A stretch of 64,000 nt of DNA from Herbaspirillum sp. WKF16 (GTDB lineage: Bacteria; Pseudomonadota; Gammaproteobacteria; Burkholderiales; Burkholderiaceae_D), in assembly GCF_028993615.1 (NCBI RefSeq), contig NZ_CP118632.1:1674001-1738000 (forward strand), written 5' to 3'. The position numbers and the translations under genes were made by a program. Shown here one piece after another: positions 37,659 to 45,453 of the stretch (position 1 is its first letter; each line of letters starts with the position of its first letter). Below the pieces are notes generated by a model. It had not been told where the DNA came from. It saw only the letters and a program-made list of their open reading frames with translations, and made no database searches.

Positions 37659-38593
37659 CAGAAATATCCTTCCTTCTTGCGTTTTTCCATCGAGGCTTCG
37701 GACGTCTGGTCGTCCATGCGGGTGGCGCCGCGCTCGGTAATCTGGGTCACCGCGGTTTCGGCGATGATGGCGTCCACCGACGCCGCGTCGGAGGCAACGG
37801 GGCAGGTGCAGGAGATGTCGCCGACGGTGCGGAAGCGCACGACCTGCTTCTCCACGGTCTCGCCTTCGCGCGCCGGGGTCAGGTCGGTCAGCGGCACCAG
37901 CAGGCCGTTGCGCGGGATCACCTCGCGCTCGTGGGCGAAGTAGATCGAGGGCAGGGCCAGCTGTTCGCGGGCGATGTACTGCCATACGTCCAGCTCGGTC
38001 CAGTTCGAGATCGGGAACACGCGCATGTTCTCGCCCGGATGCACGCGGGTGTTATAGAGATCCCACAGCTCGGGGCGCTGGGCCTTGGGATTCCATTGGC
38101 CGAACTCGTCGCGGAAGGAGAAGATGCGTTCCTTGGCGCGCGCCTTTTCCTCATCGCGCCGCGCGCCGCCGATACAGGCGTCGAACTTGAATTCCTCGAT
38201 GGTTTCCAGCAGCGTCACCGCCTGGGCGGCGTTGCGCGAGTCGGTCAGCGGGTTGCGCAGGCGCACGGTGCCGCGCGCGATCGAGTCCTCCACCGAACGC
38301 ACCACCAGGCGTTCGCCCAGTTCGGCGGCGCGGCGGTCGCGGAATTCGATCACTTCCGGGAAGTTGTGGCCGGTGTCGATGTGCACCAGCGGGAACGGGA
38401 ACTTGCCGGGACGGAACGCCTTCTCGGCGATGCGCAGCAGCACCACCGAGTCCTTGCCGCCGGAGAACAGCAGGGCGGGGTTGCCGCACTCGGCCGCGAC
38501 CTCGCGCATGATGTGGATGGCTTCCGATTCCAGCCAGTCCAGGTGGCGGTTGCTGGCGTTGTCCAAAAAGAGTTTGTCTACCGCTGTGTTCAT
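37658..38593 (-). CDS. cysD: Sulfate adenylyltransferase catalytic subunit
   Basis: A 311-residue PP-loop enzyme that forms APS from ATP and sulfate. It has Phe-Ser-Gly-Gly-Lys-Asp-Ser-Val-Val-Leu-Leu (about 43-53), the Asp-Thr-Gly-His-Asn-Phe-Pro-Glu block and the family C-terminus with Arg-Lys-Lys-Glu-Gly-Tyr-Phe. Preceded by cysH, followed by cysN with a one-base overlap. Confidence 0.96.
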   Translation of the reverse strand: MNTAVDKLFLDNASNRHLDWLESEAIHIMREVAAECGNPALLFSGGKDSVVLLRIAEKAFRPGKFPFPLVHIDTGHNFPEVIEFRDRRAAELGERLVVRSVEDSIARGTVRLRNPLTDSRNAAQAVTLLETIEEFKFDACIGGARRDEEKARAKERIFSFRDEFGQWNPKAQRPELWDLYNTRVHPGENMRVFPISNWTELDVWQYIAREQLALPSIYFAHEREVIPRNGLLVPLTDLTPAREGETVEKQVVRFRTVGDISCTCPVASDAASVDAIIAETAVTQITERGATRMDDQTSEASMEKRKKEGYF

Positions 38594-38641
38594 GCCGGGC
38601 TTTCCGTTTTTTCGTTGCTTGTTGTTGCGTTCAATGCCGTA

Positions 38642-39373
38642 TCAGGCCGGCGCGTGCGATTTGATACGCACCAGCTTGCCGTCCACCACGTGCAGGCCGC
38701 ATTCCTTGGAGTCCGGGTTCTCCCACCACCAGCGACCGGCGCGGATATCCTCGCCGGGCTGGATGGCGCGGGTGCAGGGCTCGCAGCCGATCGAGGGGTA
38801 GCCCTGGTCGTGCAGCGGGTTGTAGGGCACGTCGTTGGCGCGAATGTAGTCCCACACATCCTGTTCCGACCAGTCGGCCAGCGGATTGAACTTCTCCATG
38901 CCGTGCGCCTCGTCGCGCTCCTGCACGTGCAGCTCGGCGCGGGTGACCGATTGCGCGCGGCGCTGGCCGGTGACCCACGAGGCCTTGCCCGCCAGGGCGC
39001 GGTTCAGTGGCTCCATCTTGCGGATGCGGCAGCATTCCTTGCGCATCTCGACGCTGTCGTAGAAGGCGTTCAGGCCGTGATCCTTGACGTAGGCCTCGAT
39101 CGCCTCGGGCTGCGGGCGATAGGGTTCGACGTCGTAGCCGTAGGTTGCGCTGATGCGGCCGAGCATGCCCACGGTTTCCTTGTGCAGGCGGCCGGTTTCC
39201 AGCGTGAAGATGGCGATCTTGTCCTGCAGCTTGCCGCGCAGGATGAGGTCGGTCAGCACCATGTCTTCGGCCGCCAGGCTCGATGCCAATGCTGCCGGGG
39301 CATATTCGGCGGCGATGCGTTCCAGCGTCGCCTGGGTTTTTGCGATGAGATCCTGCAAAGCCTGATTCGACAT
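38642..39373 (-). CDS. cysH: Adenylyl-sulfate (APS) reductase, CysH family
   Basis: A 243-residue reductase. Cys114-Cys115 and Cys197-X2-Cys200 are the [4Fe-4S] ligands that mark APS reductases, whereas PAPS reductases lack them. The catalytic Cys225 is in Glu-Cys-Gly-Leu-His. The Fe-S cysteines, with no cysC or fused APS kinase present, indicate that APS is reduced directly to sulfite. It is co-directional with cysI upstream and cysD downstream. Confidence 0.93.
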   Translation of the reverse strand: MSNQALQDLIAKTQATLERIAAEYAPAALASSLAAEDMVLTDLILRGKLQDKIAIFTLETGRLHKETVGMLGRISATYGYDVEPYRPQPEAIEAYVKDHGLNAFYDSVEMRKECCRIRKMEPLNRALAGKASWVTGQRRAQSVTRAELHVQERDEAHGMEKFNPLADWSEQDVWDYIRANDVPYNPLHDQGYPSIGCEPCTRAIQPGEDIRAGRWWWENPDSKECGLHVVDGKLVRIKSHAPA

Positions 39374-39437
39374 GATGTTGCTTCCTTCCCTGTTCGCCGG
39401 CGCGTGTTCTGCGCCGGCGGATCTTCAGTTACCGGAC

Positions 39438-39965
39438 TCAGTCCGCCGTCTGCACCGCTTCGCGCTTGACGCGGCGGAACAGCGGATTCTTTTCATCCCA
39501 CGAAGTCTGGTACTTCTCGGAGAAGTCGGTCAGCCCCTTCACCGCGTCGTGGATGTTCTTGTCGGGACGCACCGCGAAGGCGTCGAAGCCCACGCGCTGC
39601 ATGTAAAACAGCTGGTCGCGCAGCACGTCGCCGACCGCGCGCAGCTCGCCGGTGTAGCCCAGGCGCGCGCGCAGGTTGTAGGCGATCGAGTAACCGCGGC
39701 CGTCGGCGAACTTGGGGAAGTCCACGGCGATGACCTTGAAGCGTTCCAGCTCACCCTTGAGTTCTTCCGGACGTTCGTCGCTGGCGAACCAGACGCCGAG
39801 CTCGGCGCGCGACTGCAATGCCGCGCCCTGCGCCTTCCATACCTTCAGCGGGACGATGGTCTTGCCCTCGGGAACCGCGACGGTCTCGGCGGTTTCGCCT
39901 TCAGCCAGGCGCAGCACATTCCAGTCGTCGGCGACGACGGCTTTGTTCTTGATGATTTCAGGCAT
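39438..39965 (-). CDS. DUF934 family protein of the sulfite reductase operon
   Basis: A 175-residue protein of the DUF934 family, regularly found next to cysI-type genes. The start at 39965 is preferred because aggag lies 9 bp upstream, and it overlaps the cysI end by 8 bp; an earlier ATG at 39986 has no such site. No metal-binding Cys cluster is present. Conserved blocks are Val-Asp-Phe-Pro-Lys-Phe-Ala-Asp-Gly-Arg-Gly and Gly-Asp-Val-Leu-Arg-Asp-Gln. Role unknown, presumably in sulfite reduction. Confidence 0.88.
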   Translation of the reverse strand: MPEIIKNKAVVADDWNVLRLAEGETAETVAVPEGKTIVPLKVWKAQGAALQSRAELGVWFASDERPEELKGELERFKVIAVDFPKFADGRGYSIAYNLRARLGYTGELRAVGDVLRDQLFYMQRVGFDAFAVRPDKNIHDAVKGLTDFSEKYQTSWDEKNPLFRRVKREAVQTAD

Positions 39966-41658
39966 TGGCGTCTTCTCCTGCGACATAGTCGGCCGACGTT
40001 GCGATCGGCGTTGCATAAACGAATTCCTTGAACGGGGCCACGCCGATGCGGCGCACGGTGTCGATGAAGAGTTCTTCGTCGGTGCGCTGCTTGACGTAGA
40101 CCTGCAGCAGGCGGTCGATGACGGTGGGCATCTGCTGCGCGGAGAACGACGGGCCGATGATCTTGCCGATCGACGATTCGTTGCCCTGGGCGCCGCCCAG
40201 CGACACCTGGTACCACTCGGAACCGTCCTTGTCCACGCCCAGCACGCCGATGTTGCCGACGTGGTGGTGGCCGCAGGCGTTGATGCAGCCCGAGATGTTG
40301 AGTTCGATGTCGCCGATGTCGTGCTGGTAGTCGATGTCCTCGAACTTCTCGGCGATGGCCTGGGCGATCGGGATCGACTTGGCGTTGGCCAGCGAGCAGA
40401 AGTCGCCGCCGGGGCAGCAGATGATGTCGGTCAGCAGGCCGATGTTGGGGGTGGCCAGGGCGTGCGACTTGGCCAGCTTCCACAGCGTGTACAGCTCGGA
40501 TTGCTTGACGTCGGCCAGCACCAGGTTCTGCTCGTGCGTCACGCGCAGTTCGCCGAAGCTGTACTGGTCGGCCAGGTCGGCCACGAAGTTCATCTGGTCG
40601 GCGGTGATGTCGCCGGGCGGCACGCCCGGCTTCTTCAGAGACAGGATCACGGCGGCGTAGCCCGGGACCTTGTGCGCCTTGACGTTGCGCTTCAACCAGT
40701 TGGCGAAGCCGCGGTCCTCGGCCTTCAGGCGCTCGAACTCGGCATCCACGGCCGGCAGGGTCTCATAGGCGGGCGGCACGAAGTATTGCGCCACGCGCTG
40801 CAGTTCTTCCTCGGTCAGGGTCGAGGGGCCGTCCTTGATCTCCTGCCATTCGGCTTCGACCTGGCGCGCGAACTCCTCGGCGCCGATGGCCTTGACCAGG
40901 ATCTTGATGCGGGCCTTGTAGATGTTGTCGCGGCGGCCGTACTGGTTGTACACGCGCAGGATCGCTTCCAGGTAGGACATGGCGTCCTTCCAGGGCAGGA
41001 ACTCGCGGATCACGCTGCCCAGGATCGGGGTGCGGCCCATGCCGCCGCCGACCAGCACGCGGAAGCCGACTTCGCCGGCTTCGTTCTTGAGCACGTGCAG
41101 GCCGATGTCGTGCACGGCGGTGGCGGCGCGGTCTTCGGCGGCGCCGCTGATGGCGATCTTGAACTTGCGCGGCAGGTAGGCGAACTCGGGGTGGAAGGTG
41201 CTCCACTCGCGGATCAGCTCGGCGTACGGGCGCGGATCGACGATCTCGTCGGCGGCCACGCCGGCCAGCTCGTCGGAGGTGGTGTTGCGGATGCAGTTGC
41301 CGGAGGTCTGGATGGCGTGCATCTCGACGCTGGCCAGCTCGGCCAGGATGTCGGGGGATTCTTCCAGCTTGATCCAGTTGAACTGGATGTTCTGGCGGGT
41401 GGTGAAGTGGCCGTAGCCGCGGTCGTTCTTGACGGCGATCTCGGCGAACTTGCGCAGCTGGTTGGAGGCCAGCATGCCGTAGGGGATGGCGATGCGCAGC
41501 ATGTACGCATGGCGTTGCAGGTAGAGGCCGTTCTGCAGGCGGAGGATGCGGAACTCGTCTTCCAGCAGCTCGTCCGACAGGCGCCGACGCACCTGGTCTC
41601 GGTATTGTGCGACTCGCTCTTTGACGATCAGGTGATCGTATTGGTCATAGCGGTACAT
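39958..41658 (-). CDS. cysI: Sulfite reductase hemoprotein (siroheme and 4Fe-4S)
   Basis: A 566-residue nitrite/sulfite reductase-family enzyme that reduces sulfite to sulfide with six electrons. The siroheme/[4Fe-4S] ligands are Cys415-X5-Cys421 and Cys458-X3-Cys462 (in Cys-Cys-Pro-Gly-Gly-Asp-Phe-Cys and Ser-Gly-Cys-Ile-Asn-Ala-Cys-Gly). The partner flavoprotein gene cysJ is absent from the window, so the electron donor may be a ferredoxin or another reductase. Preceded by a TSUP transporter gene; DUF934 follows with 8-bp overlap. Confidence 0.94.
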   Translation of the reverse strand: MYRYDQYDHLIVKERVAQYRDQVRRRLSDELLEDEFRILRLQNGLYLQRHAYMLRIAIPYGMLASNQLRKFAEIAVKNDRGYGHFTTRQNIQFNWIKLEESPDILAELASVEMHAIQTSGNCIRNTTSDELAGVAADEIVDPRPYAELIREWSTFHPEFAYLPRKFKIAISGAAEDRAATAVHDIGLHVLKNEAGEVGFRVLVGGGMGRTPILGSVIREFLPWKDAMSYLEAILRVYNQYGRRDNIYKARIKILVKAIGAEEFARQVEAEWQEIKDGPSTLTEEELQRVAQYFVPPAYETLPAVDAEFERLKAEDRGFANWLKRNVKAHKVPGYAAVILSLKKPGVPPGDITADQMNFVADLADQYSFGELRVTHEQNLVLADVKQSELYTLWKLAKSHALATPNIGLLTDIICCPGGDFCSLANAKSIPIAQAIAEKFEDIDYQHDIGDIELNISGCINACGHHHVGNIGVLGVDKDGSEWYQVSLGGAQGNESSIGKIIGPSFSAQQMPTVIDRLLQVYVKQRTDEELFIDTVRRIGVAPFKEFVYATPIATSADYVAGEDANA

Positions 41659-41724
41659 CTTCTGGTCCCTGTTAACGTCTTAATGGGCGGGCCCGCAGGC
41701 TGCGCCCTGTTTTAAAAAATCAGC

Positions 41725-42498
41725 CTACCAAATCAGCTTTACGGCAACGCTCGTCAGCGTAATGGCCAGCAGGCCGCGCAAGAATTTCTCCGGCACCGCC
41801 CGTGCGGCGAGCGAGCCGATGGTGATGCCCGGCAGCGAACCCAGCAGCAGGGTCGCCAGCAACTCCCAGTTGATCGAACCCAGCCACCAGTGGCCGAAGG
41901 CCGCGATGGCCGTCAGCGGCACCGCGTAGGCGATGTCGGTGCCGGCGATCTCGGCGGGAGTCAGGCGCGGATAGAGTAACACCAACAGCGTGGCGCCCAC
42001 GGCGCCGGCGCCGATCGAGGAAATCGTCACCAGCGCGCCCAGCACCGCGCCTGCGGCGATGGTGGCATTGCGCAGCGCGGCGCCTTGCAGCTGGCGCTCG
42101 GGGTGCGCATTGAGCCAGTCCTGCATGCGCTTGCGAAACAGCAGGGCGACCACGGTCAGCAGCACCGAGACGGCGATGGAATAGCGGATGACCAGGCTGA
42201 TGCCCTCGCTGACGGCGCCGAAATGCTTCAGCAGCAGGGTGGTCGCCAACGCGGCCGGCAGGGCGCCGCAGGAAAGGCGGCCGACCACGTCCCAGCGCAC
42301 AGTGCCCTTGAAGCGGTGGGCGAAGGTGCCGACGGTCTTGGTGGCCGAGGCGAAGGCCAGGTCGGTGCCCACCGCCACGCTGGGGTGGATGCCGAACAGC
42401 AGGGTGAGCAGGGGCGTCATGAGCGAGCCGCCGCCGACGCCGGTCAGGCCGACCAGCAGTCCCACAGCAAATCCGCTCACTACATAAGAAACAGTCAT
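41725..42498 (-). CDS. TauE/SafE (TSUP) family sulfite/organosulfonate transporter
   Basis: A 257-residue inner-membrane protein with eight or so hydrophobic segments and the family motif Gly-Leu-Thr-Gly-Val-Gly-Gly-Gly-Ser-Leu-Met-Thr-Pro near 18-30. The second half repeats the pattern (Gly-Ala-Leu-Val-Thr-Ile-Ser-Ser-Ile-Gly-Ala-Gly). It is the first gene of the cys run, 66 bp before cysI, so sulfate uptake or sulfite export is the likely job. Confidence 0.88.
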   Translation of the reverse strand: MTVSYVVSGFAVGLLVGLTGVGGGSLMTPLLTLLFGIHPSVAVGTDLAFASATKTVGTFAHRFKGTVRWDVVGRLSCGALPAALATTLLLKHFGAVSEGISLVIRYSIAVSVLLTVVALLFRKRMQDWLNAHPERQLQGAALRNATIAAGAVLGALVTISSIGAGAVGATLLVLLYPRLTPAEIAGTDIAYAVPLTAIAAFGHWWLGSINWELLATLLLGSLPGITIGSLAARAVPEKFLRGLLAITLTSVAVKLIW

Positions 42499-42653
42499 AA
42501 CACCTCGCCCATTAGTCAGCGAATCGTAATAAACTTATGTATCAAACCAAACTACATAGTATTTATTTGCTTATATACGCCTTTGGCATATGCAAATGAG
42601 GTCGCCGTTCGGCGCAACACCTCCAGATACTCCCGTAGAACCGAGGGATCTCC
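42499..42653. promoter_or_regulatory. AT-rich divergent promoter region, cys run / cysB-type gene
   Basis: 155 bp between divergent starts, markedly AT-rich at 42525-42600. It must hold promoters for both directions and is the natural site for binding by the LysR-type regulator, but no specific box could be assigned. Confidence 0.45.
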
Positions 42654-43595
42654 ATGAATCTTCATCAATTCCGTTTTGTGCGCGAGGCGGTGCGCCAGAA
42701 TTTTAATCTGACCGAAGCCGCCAAGGCGCTGTATACCTCGCAGCCGGGCGTATCCAAGGCCATCATCGAGCTCGAGGAGGAGCTCGGCGTCGACATCTTC
42801 ACCCGCCACGGCAAGCGCATCCGCGGGTTGACCGAACCGGGGCGCGCGGTGCTGCGCTCGGTCGAGCTGATCATGCAGGAGGTCGATGGCCTGAAGCGCA
42901 TCGGCAAGGAGTTCGCCGCGCATGACAGCGGCAGCTTCACCATCGCCACCACCCACACGCAGGCGCGCTACGCCCTTCCCAAGGTAGTGCAGGCATTCAC
43001 GCAAAAGTTTCCCAAGGTGCACCTGTCGTTGCTGCAGGGAAATCCGAAGCAGATCACCGAGATGGTGCGCAACGACCAGGCCGACATCGCCATCGCCACC
43101 GAGGCGCTGGCCTCCGGCGAGGGGCTGGTCTCGCTGCCGTGCTATCAGTGGGAGCACGTGGTGGTGGTGCCGCCCGAGCATCCGCTGCTGCAATCCAAGA
43201 ACCTGACGCTGGAAGAGATCGCGGCCTATCCGCTGATCACCTACGACTCCGCCTTCAGCGGCCGCAGCAAGATCGATCATGCCTTCCAGCTGCGCCACCT
43301 GAAGCCCGACGTGGTGCTGGAGGCGATCGACGCCGACGTCATCAAGACCTATGTCGAGCTGGGCATGGGCGTGGGCATCATCGCCGGCATCGCCTTCGAC
43401 GCCGAGCGCGACCGCGGCCTGCGCTCGATCCCGGCCGGCCACCTGTTCGGCACCAACGTCTCGCGCGTGGCGCTCAAGCAGGGCGCTTACCTGCGCGGCT
43501 ACGTCTATACCTTCATCGAGCTGCTGACGCCGACGCTGAACCGCAAACTGATCTCCCAGGTGATGGAGGGAGAGAAGGACATGTATGAGCTGTAA
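42654..43595 (+). CDS. cysB: CysB-type LysR transcriptional regulator
   Basis: A 313-residue LysR-family protein. The N-terminal winged helix-turn-helix (about 1-60; Asn-Leu-Thr-Glu-Ala-Ala-Lys-Ala-Leu-Tyr-Thr-Ser-Gln-Pro-Gly-Val-Ser-Lys) and the Thr-Thr-His-Thr-Gln-Ala-Arg-Tyr effector-site segment near 99-106 are typical of CysB/Cbl. These regulators activate sulfur assimilation in response to N-acetylserine or APS. Divergent orientation to the cys run supports CysB; Cbl is the alternative. Confidence 0.9.
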   Translation: MNLHQFRFVREAVRQNFNLTEAAKALYTSQPGVSKAIIELEEELGVDIFTRHGKRIRGLTEPGRAVLRSVELIMQEVDGLKRIGKEFAAHDSGSFTIATTHTQARYALPKVVQAFTQKFPKVHLSLLQGNPKQITEMVRNDQADIAIATEALASGEGLVSLPCYQWEHVVVVPPEHPLLQSKNLTLEEIAAYPLITYDSAFSGRSKIDHAFQLRHLKPDVVLEAIDADVIKTYVELGMGVGIIAGIAFDAERDRGLRSIPAGHLFGTNVSRVALKQGAYLRGYVYTFIELLTPTLNRKLISQVMEGEKDMYEL

Positions 43596-43631
43596 GCGGC
43601 ATCGGCATGCGGCGCGGCGCGGAGAACGCCG

Positions 43632-45368
43632 ATGAGAAACGTGCTGGCGGCCCTGCCGGGCCATACCCGTCGCCACGCCCGGCGGCTGTGGCTGCAATAC
43701 GGCATCTTGTGGAGCGGCGCCGTGATCACCGGCCTGGTGGCGGTGCTGTATGCGCGCCTGATCGACTTCGGCTTCGAGCTGTTCCGCGACATGCAGGGCG
43801 ACTATCGGCTGTTCCCGCTGGTGCTGACGCCGGCCATGGGGGCGTTTTGCGTGTGGGCCACGCGCAGGTATTTCCCGGGTTCGGAAGGCAGCGGCATCCC
43901 GCAGGTGATCGCCGCGCTGGGCGAGCAGGGCGAGCATACCTCGCGGCTGGCCGCGGCGCTGCTGACGGTACGCATCGTGGCGGGCAAGATCGGCCTGTCC
44001 TTCCTGGCCATCCTCTCGGGCTTCACGATCGGCCGCGAAGGTCCGACCGTGCAGGTGGGCGCGGCGCTGATGTACAACATGCGGCGCTTTTATCCGCGCC
44101 CCAGCGCCATCCTCGAAAAGCGCCTGATCCTGGCCGGCGCCGCCGCCGGCCTGGCTGCGGCGTTCAACACGCCGCTGGCCGGCATCGTGTTCGCCATCGA
44201 AGAGCTCTCGCGCAGCTTCGAGCAGCGCGCCAGCGGCGTGGTGATCACGGCCATCGTCTTCGCCGGCGTGGTGGCGTTGGGACTGACCGGCAACTACACC
44301 TATTTCGGCACCATTGCCGCCGAGGCCGGCGGGGTGCGGGAGGTGATCGTCGCGGTGATCCTGTGCGGCCTGCTCATGGGCGGGGCTGGGGGCAGTTTCT
44401 GCTGGCTGCTGCTTAATCCATCCAAGTGGATCCCGGCGCCCGTGCTCAGCCTGCGCGTCAGCCGCCCGATCCTGTTCGGCGCCCTGTGCGGCCTGGCGGT
44501 GGCAGTCGTCGGCGTGGCTGCGGGCGGCGCCACTTATGGCAGCGGCTATGCCGAGGCCAAGGGGCTGCTGAGCGGCCAGCAGGACTTGTCGGGCATGTAT
44601 CCGCTGGCCAAGATGGCCGCGATGGTGGGGTCCTACCTGCCGGGCATCCCGGGCGGCATCTTCGCGCCCTCGCTGTCCATCGGCGCCGGCTTCGGCAACC
44701 TGCTGCACATGCTGTTCGGCGAGATCTCGCTGCCGGTGCTGATCGCGCTGGCCATGGTCGGCTATCTGGCAGCGGTCACGCAATCGCCGATCACCTCCTT
44801 CGTGATCGTGATGGAAATGATCAACGGCCACGCGCTGGTGATCCCGCTGATGGCCACCGCCCTGATGGCAAGCCGGGTGTCGCGCTTCTTCGTGCCGCCG
44901 CTTTACGAGGCGCTCTCCGAGCGCTATGCGCATGGCGGCGCGCCGCCGGCGACGGCAGCGCCTGCCGTCGAACCCGCAGCGCCGGCAGCCCGGAGCGAGG
45001 CCGCACCCATCCAGGAGCCTGCCGCCCCGGACGAAGCGCCGGTGGAAAAAACCGGACTGCGGGATGTTGTCACCGCCGAGCCAACACCGGAACCTGCGCC
45101 GGCGGAACCCCTGCCGGCGACGGTCGAGGCCATCGAGCCGGTCGAGCCGGTCGAGCCGGTCACGGCGCCGGCAGCGATGACCGAGCCCCTGCCTGCACTC
45201 AAGCCGCGTCAGCGGCGCAAGCGCGTGGCCGCGGCGCAGGCAGGGGGGGCTGCTGCGGTCGAATCCACGCCGGCGGAAGCGCCGCCGGCGGTTGCCAAGC
45301 CCAAGCCCGAGCGCGTGAAGAAGGTGAAGCGGGTCTATCGCCAGGCCGATCTCTTCGGCGACAAATAG
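43632..45368 (+). CDS. ClC-family chloride channel/transporter with long C-terminal tail
   Basis: A 578-residue membrane protein. The ion-pathway motifs are Gly-Ser-Glu-Gly-Ser-Gly-Ile-Pro, Gly-Arg-Glu-Gly-Pro-Thr-Val-Gln (with the gating Glu) and Gly-Ile-Pro-Gly-Gly-Ile-Phe-Ala-Pro. After the last helix (about residue 430) comes a 140-residue Pro/Ala/Glu-rich tail with a Glu-Pro-Val repeat and a Lys/Arg-rich end. No CBS domains are present. It follows the cysB-type gene by 36 bp. Confidence 0.9.
   Translation: MRNVLAALPGHTRRHARRLWLQYGILWSGAVITGLVAVLYARLIDFGFELFRDMQGDYRLFPLVLTPAMGAFCVWATRRYFPGSEGSGIPQVIAALGEQGEHTSRLAAALLTVRIVAGKIGLSFLAILSGFTIGREGPTVQVGAALMYNMRRFYPRPSAILEKRLILAGAAAGLAAAFNTPLAGIVFAIEELSRSFEQRASGVVITAIVFAGVVALGLTGNYTYFGTIAAEAGGVREVIVAVILCGLLMGGAGGSFCWLLLNPSKWIPAPVLSLRVSRPILFGALCGLAVAVVGVAAGGATYGSGYAEAKGLLSGQQDLSGMYPLAKMAAMVGSYLPGIPGGIFAPSLSIGAGFGNLLHMLFGEISLPVLIALAMVGYLAAVTQSPITSFVIVMEMINGHALVIPLMATALMASRVSRFFVPPLYEALSERYAHGGAPPATAAPAVEPAAPAARSEAAPIQEPAAPDEAPVEKTGLRDVVTAEPTPEPAPAEPLPATVEAIEPVEPVEPVTAPAAMTEPLPALKPRQRRKRVAAAQAGGAAAVESTPAEAPPAVAKPKPERVKKVKRVYRQADLFGDK
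45133..45159 (+). repeat. Three tandem 9-bp copies in the ClC tail
   Basis: tcgagccgg occurs three times in a row (45133, 45142, 45151), encoding Glu-Pro-Val repeats in the disordered tail. Slippage here would change copy number without shifting the frame. Confidence 0.75.
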
Positions 45369-45394
45369 GCGAATTTCAATCCCGATGGCCAATG

Positions 45395-45432
45395 AAAAAC
45401 GGCCGGGTCTGCGAAGACCCGGCCGTTTTTCT
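45395..45432. terminator. Bidirectional terminator between the ClC gene and cheA
   Basis: A 16-bp perfect stem, aaaaacggccgggtct (45395-45410) with agacccggccgttttt (45415-45430) and loop gcga, gives U-tracts in both directions. It serves the two convergent genes. Confidence 0.93.
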
Positions 45433-45453
45433 TGTCGCTGGCGAAAGCCGGCG

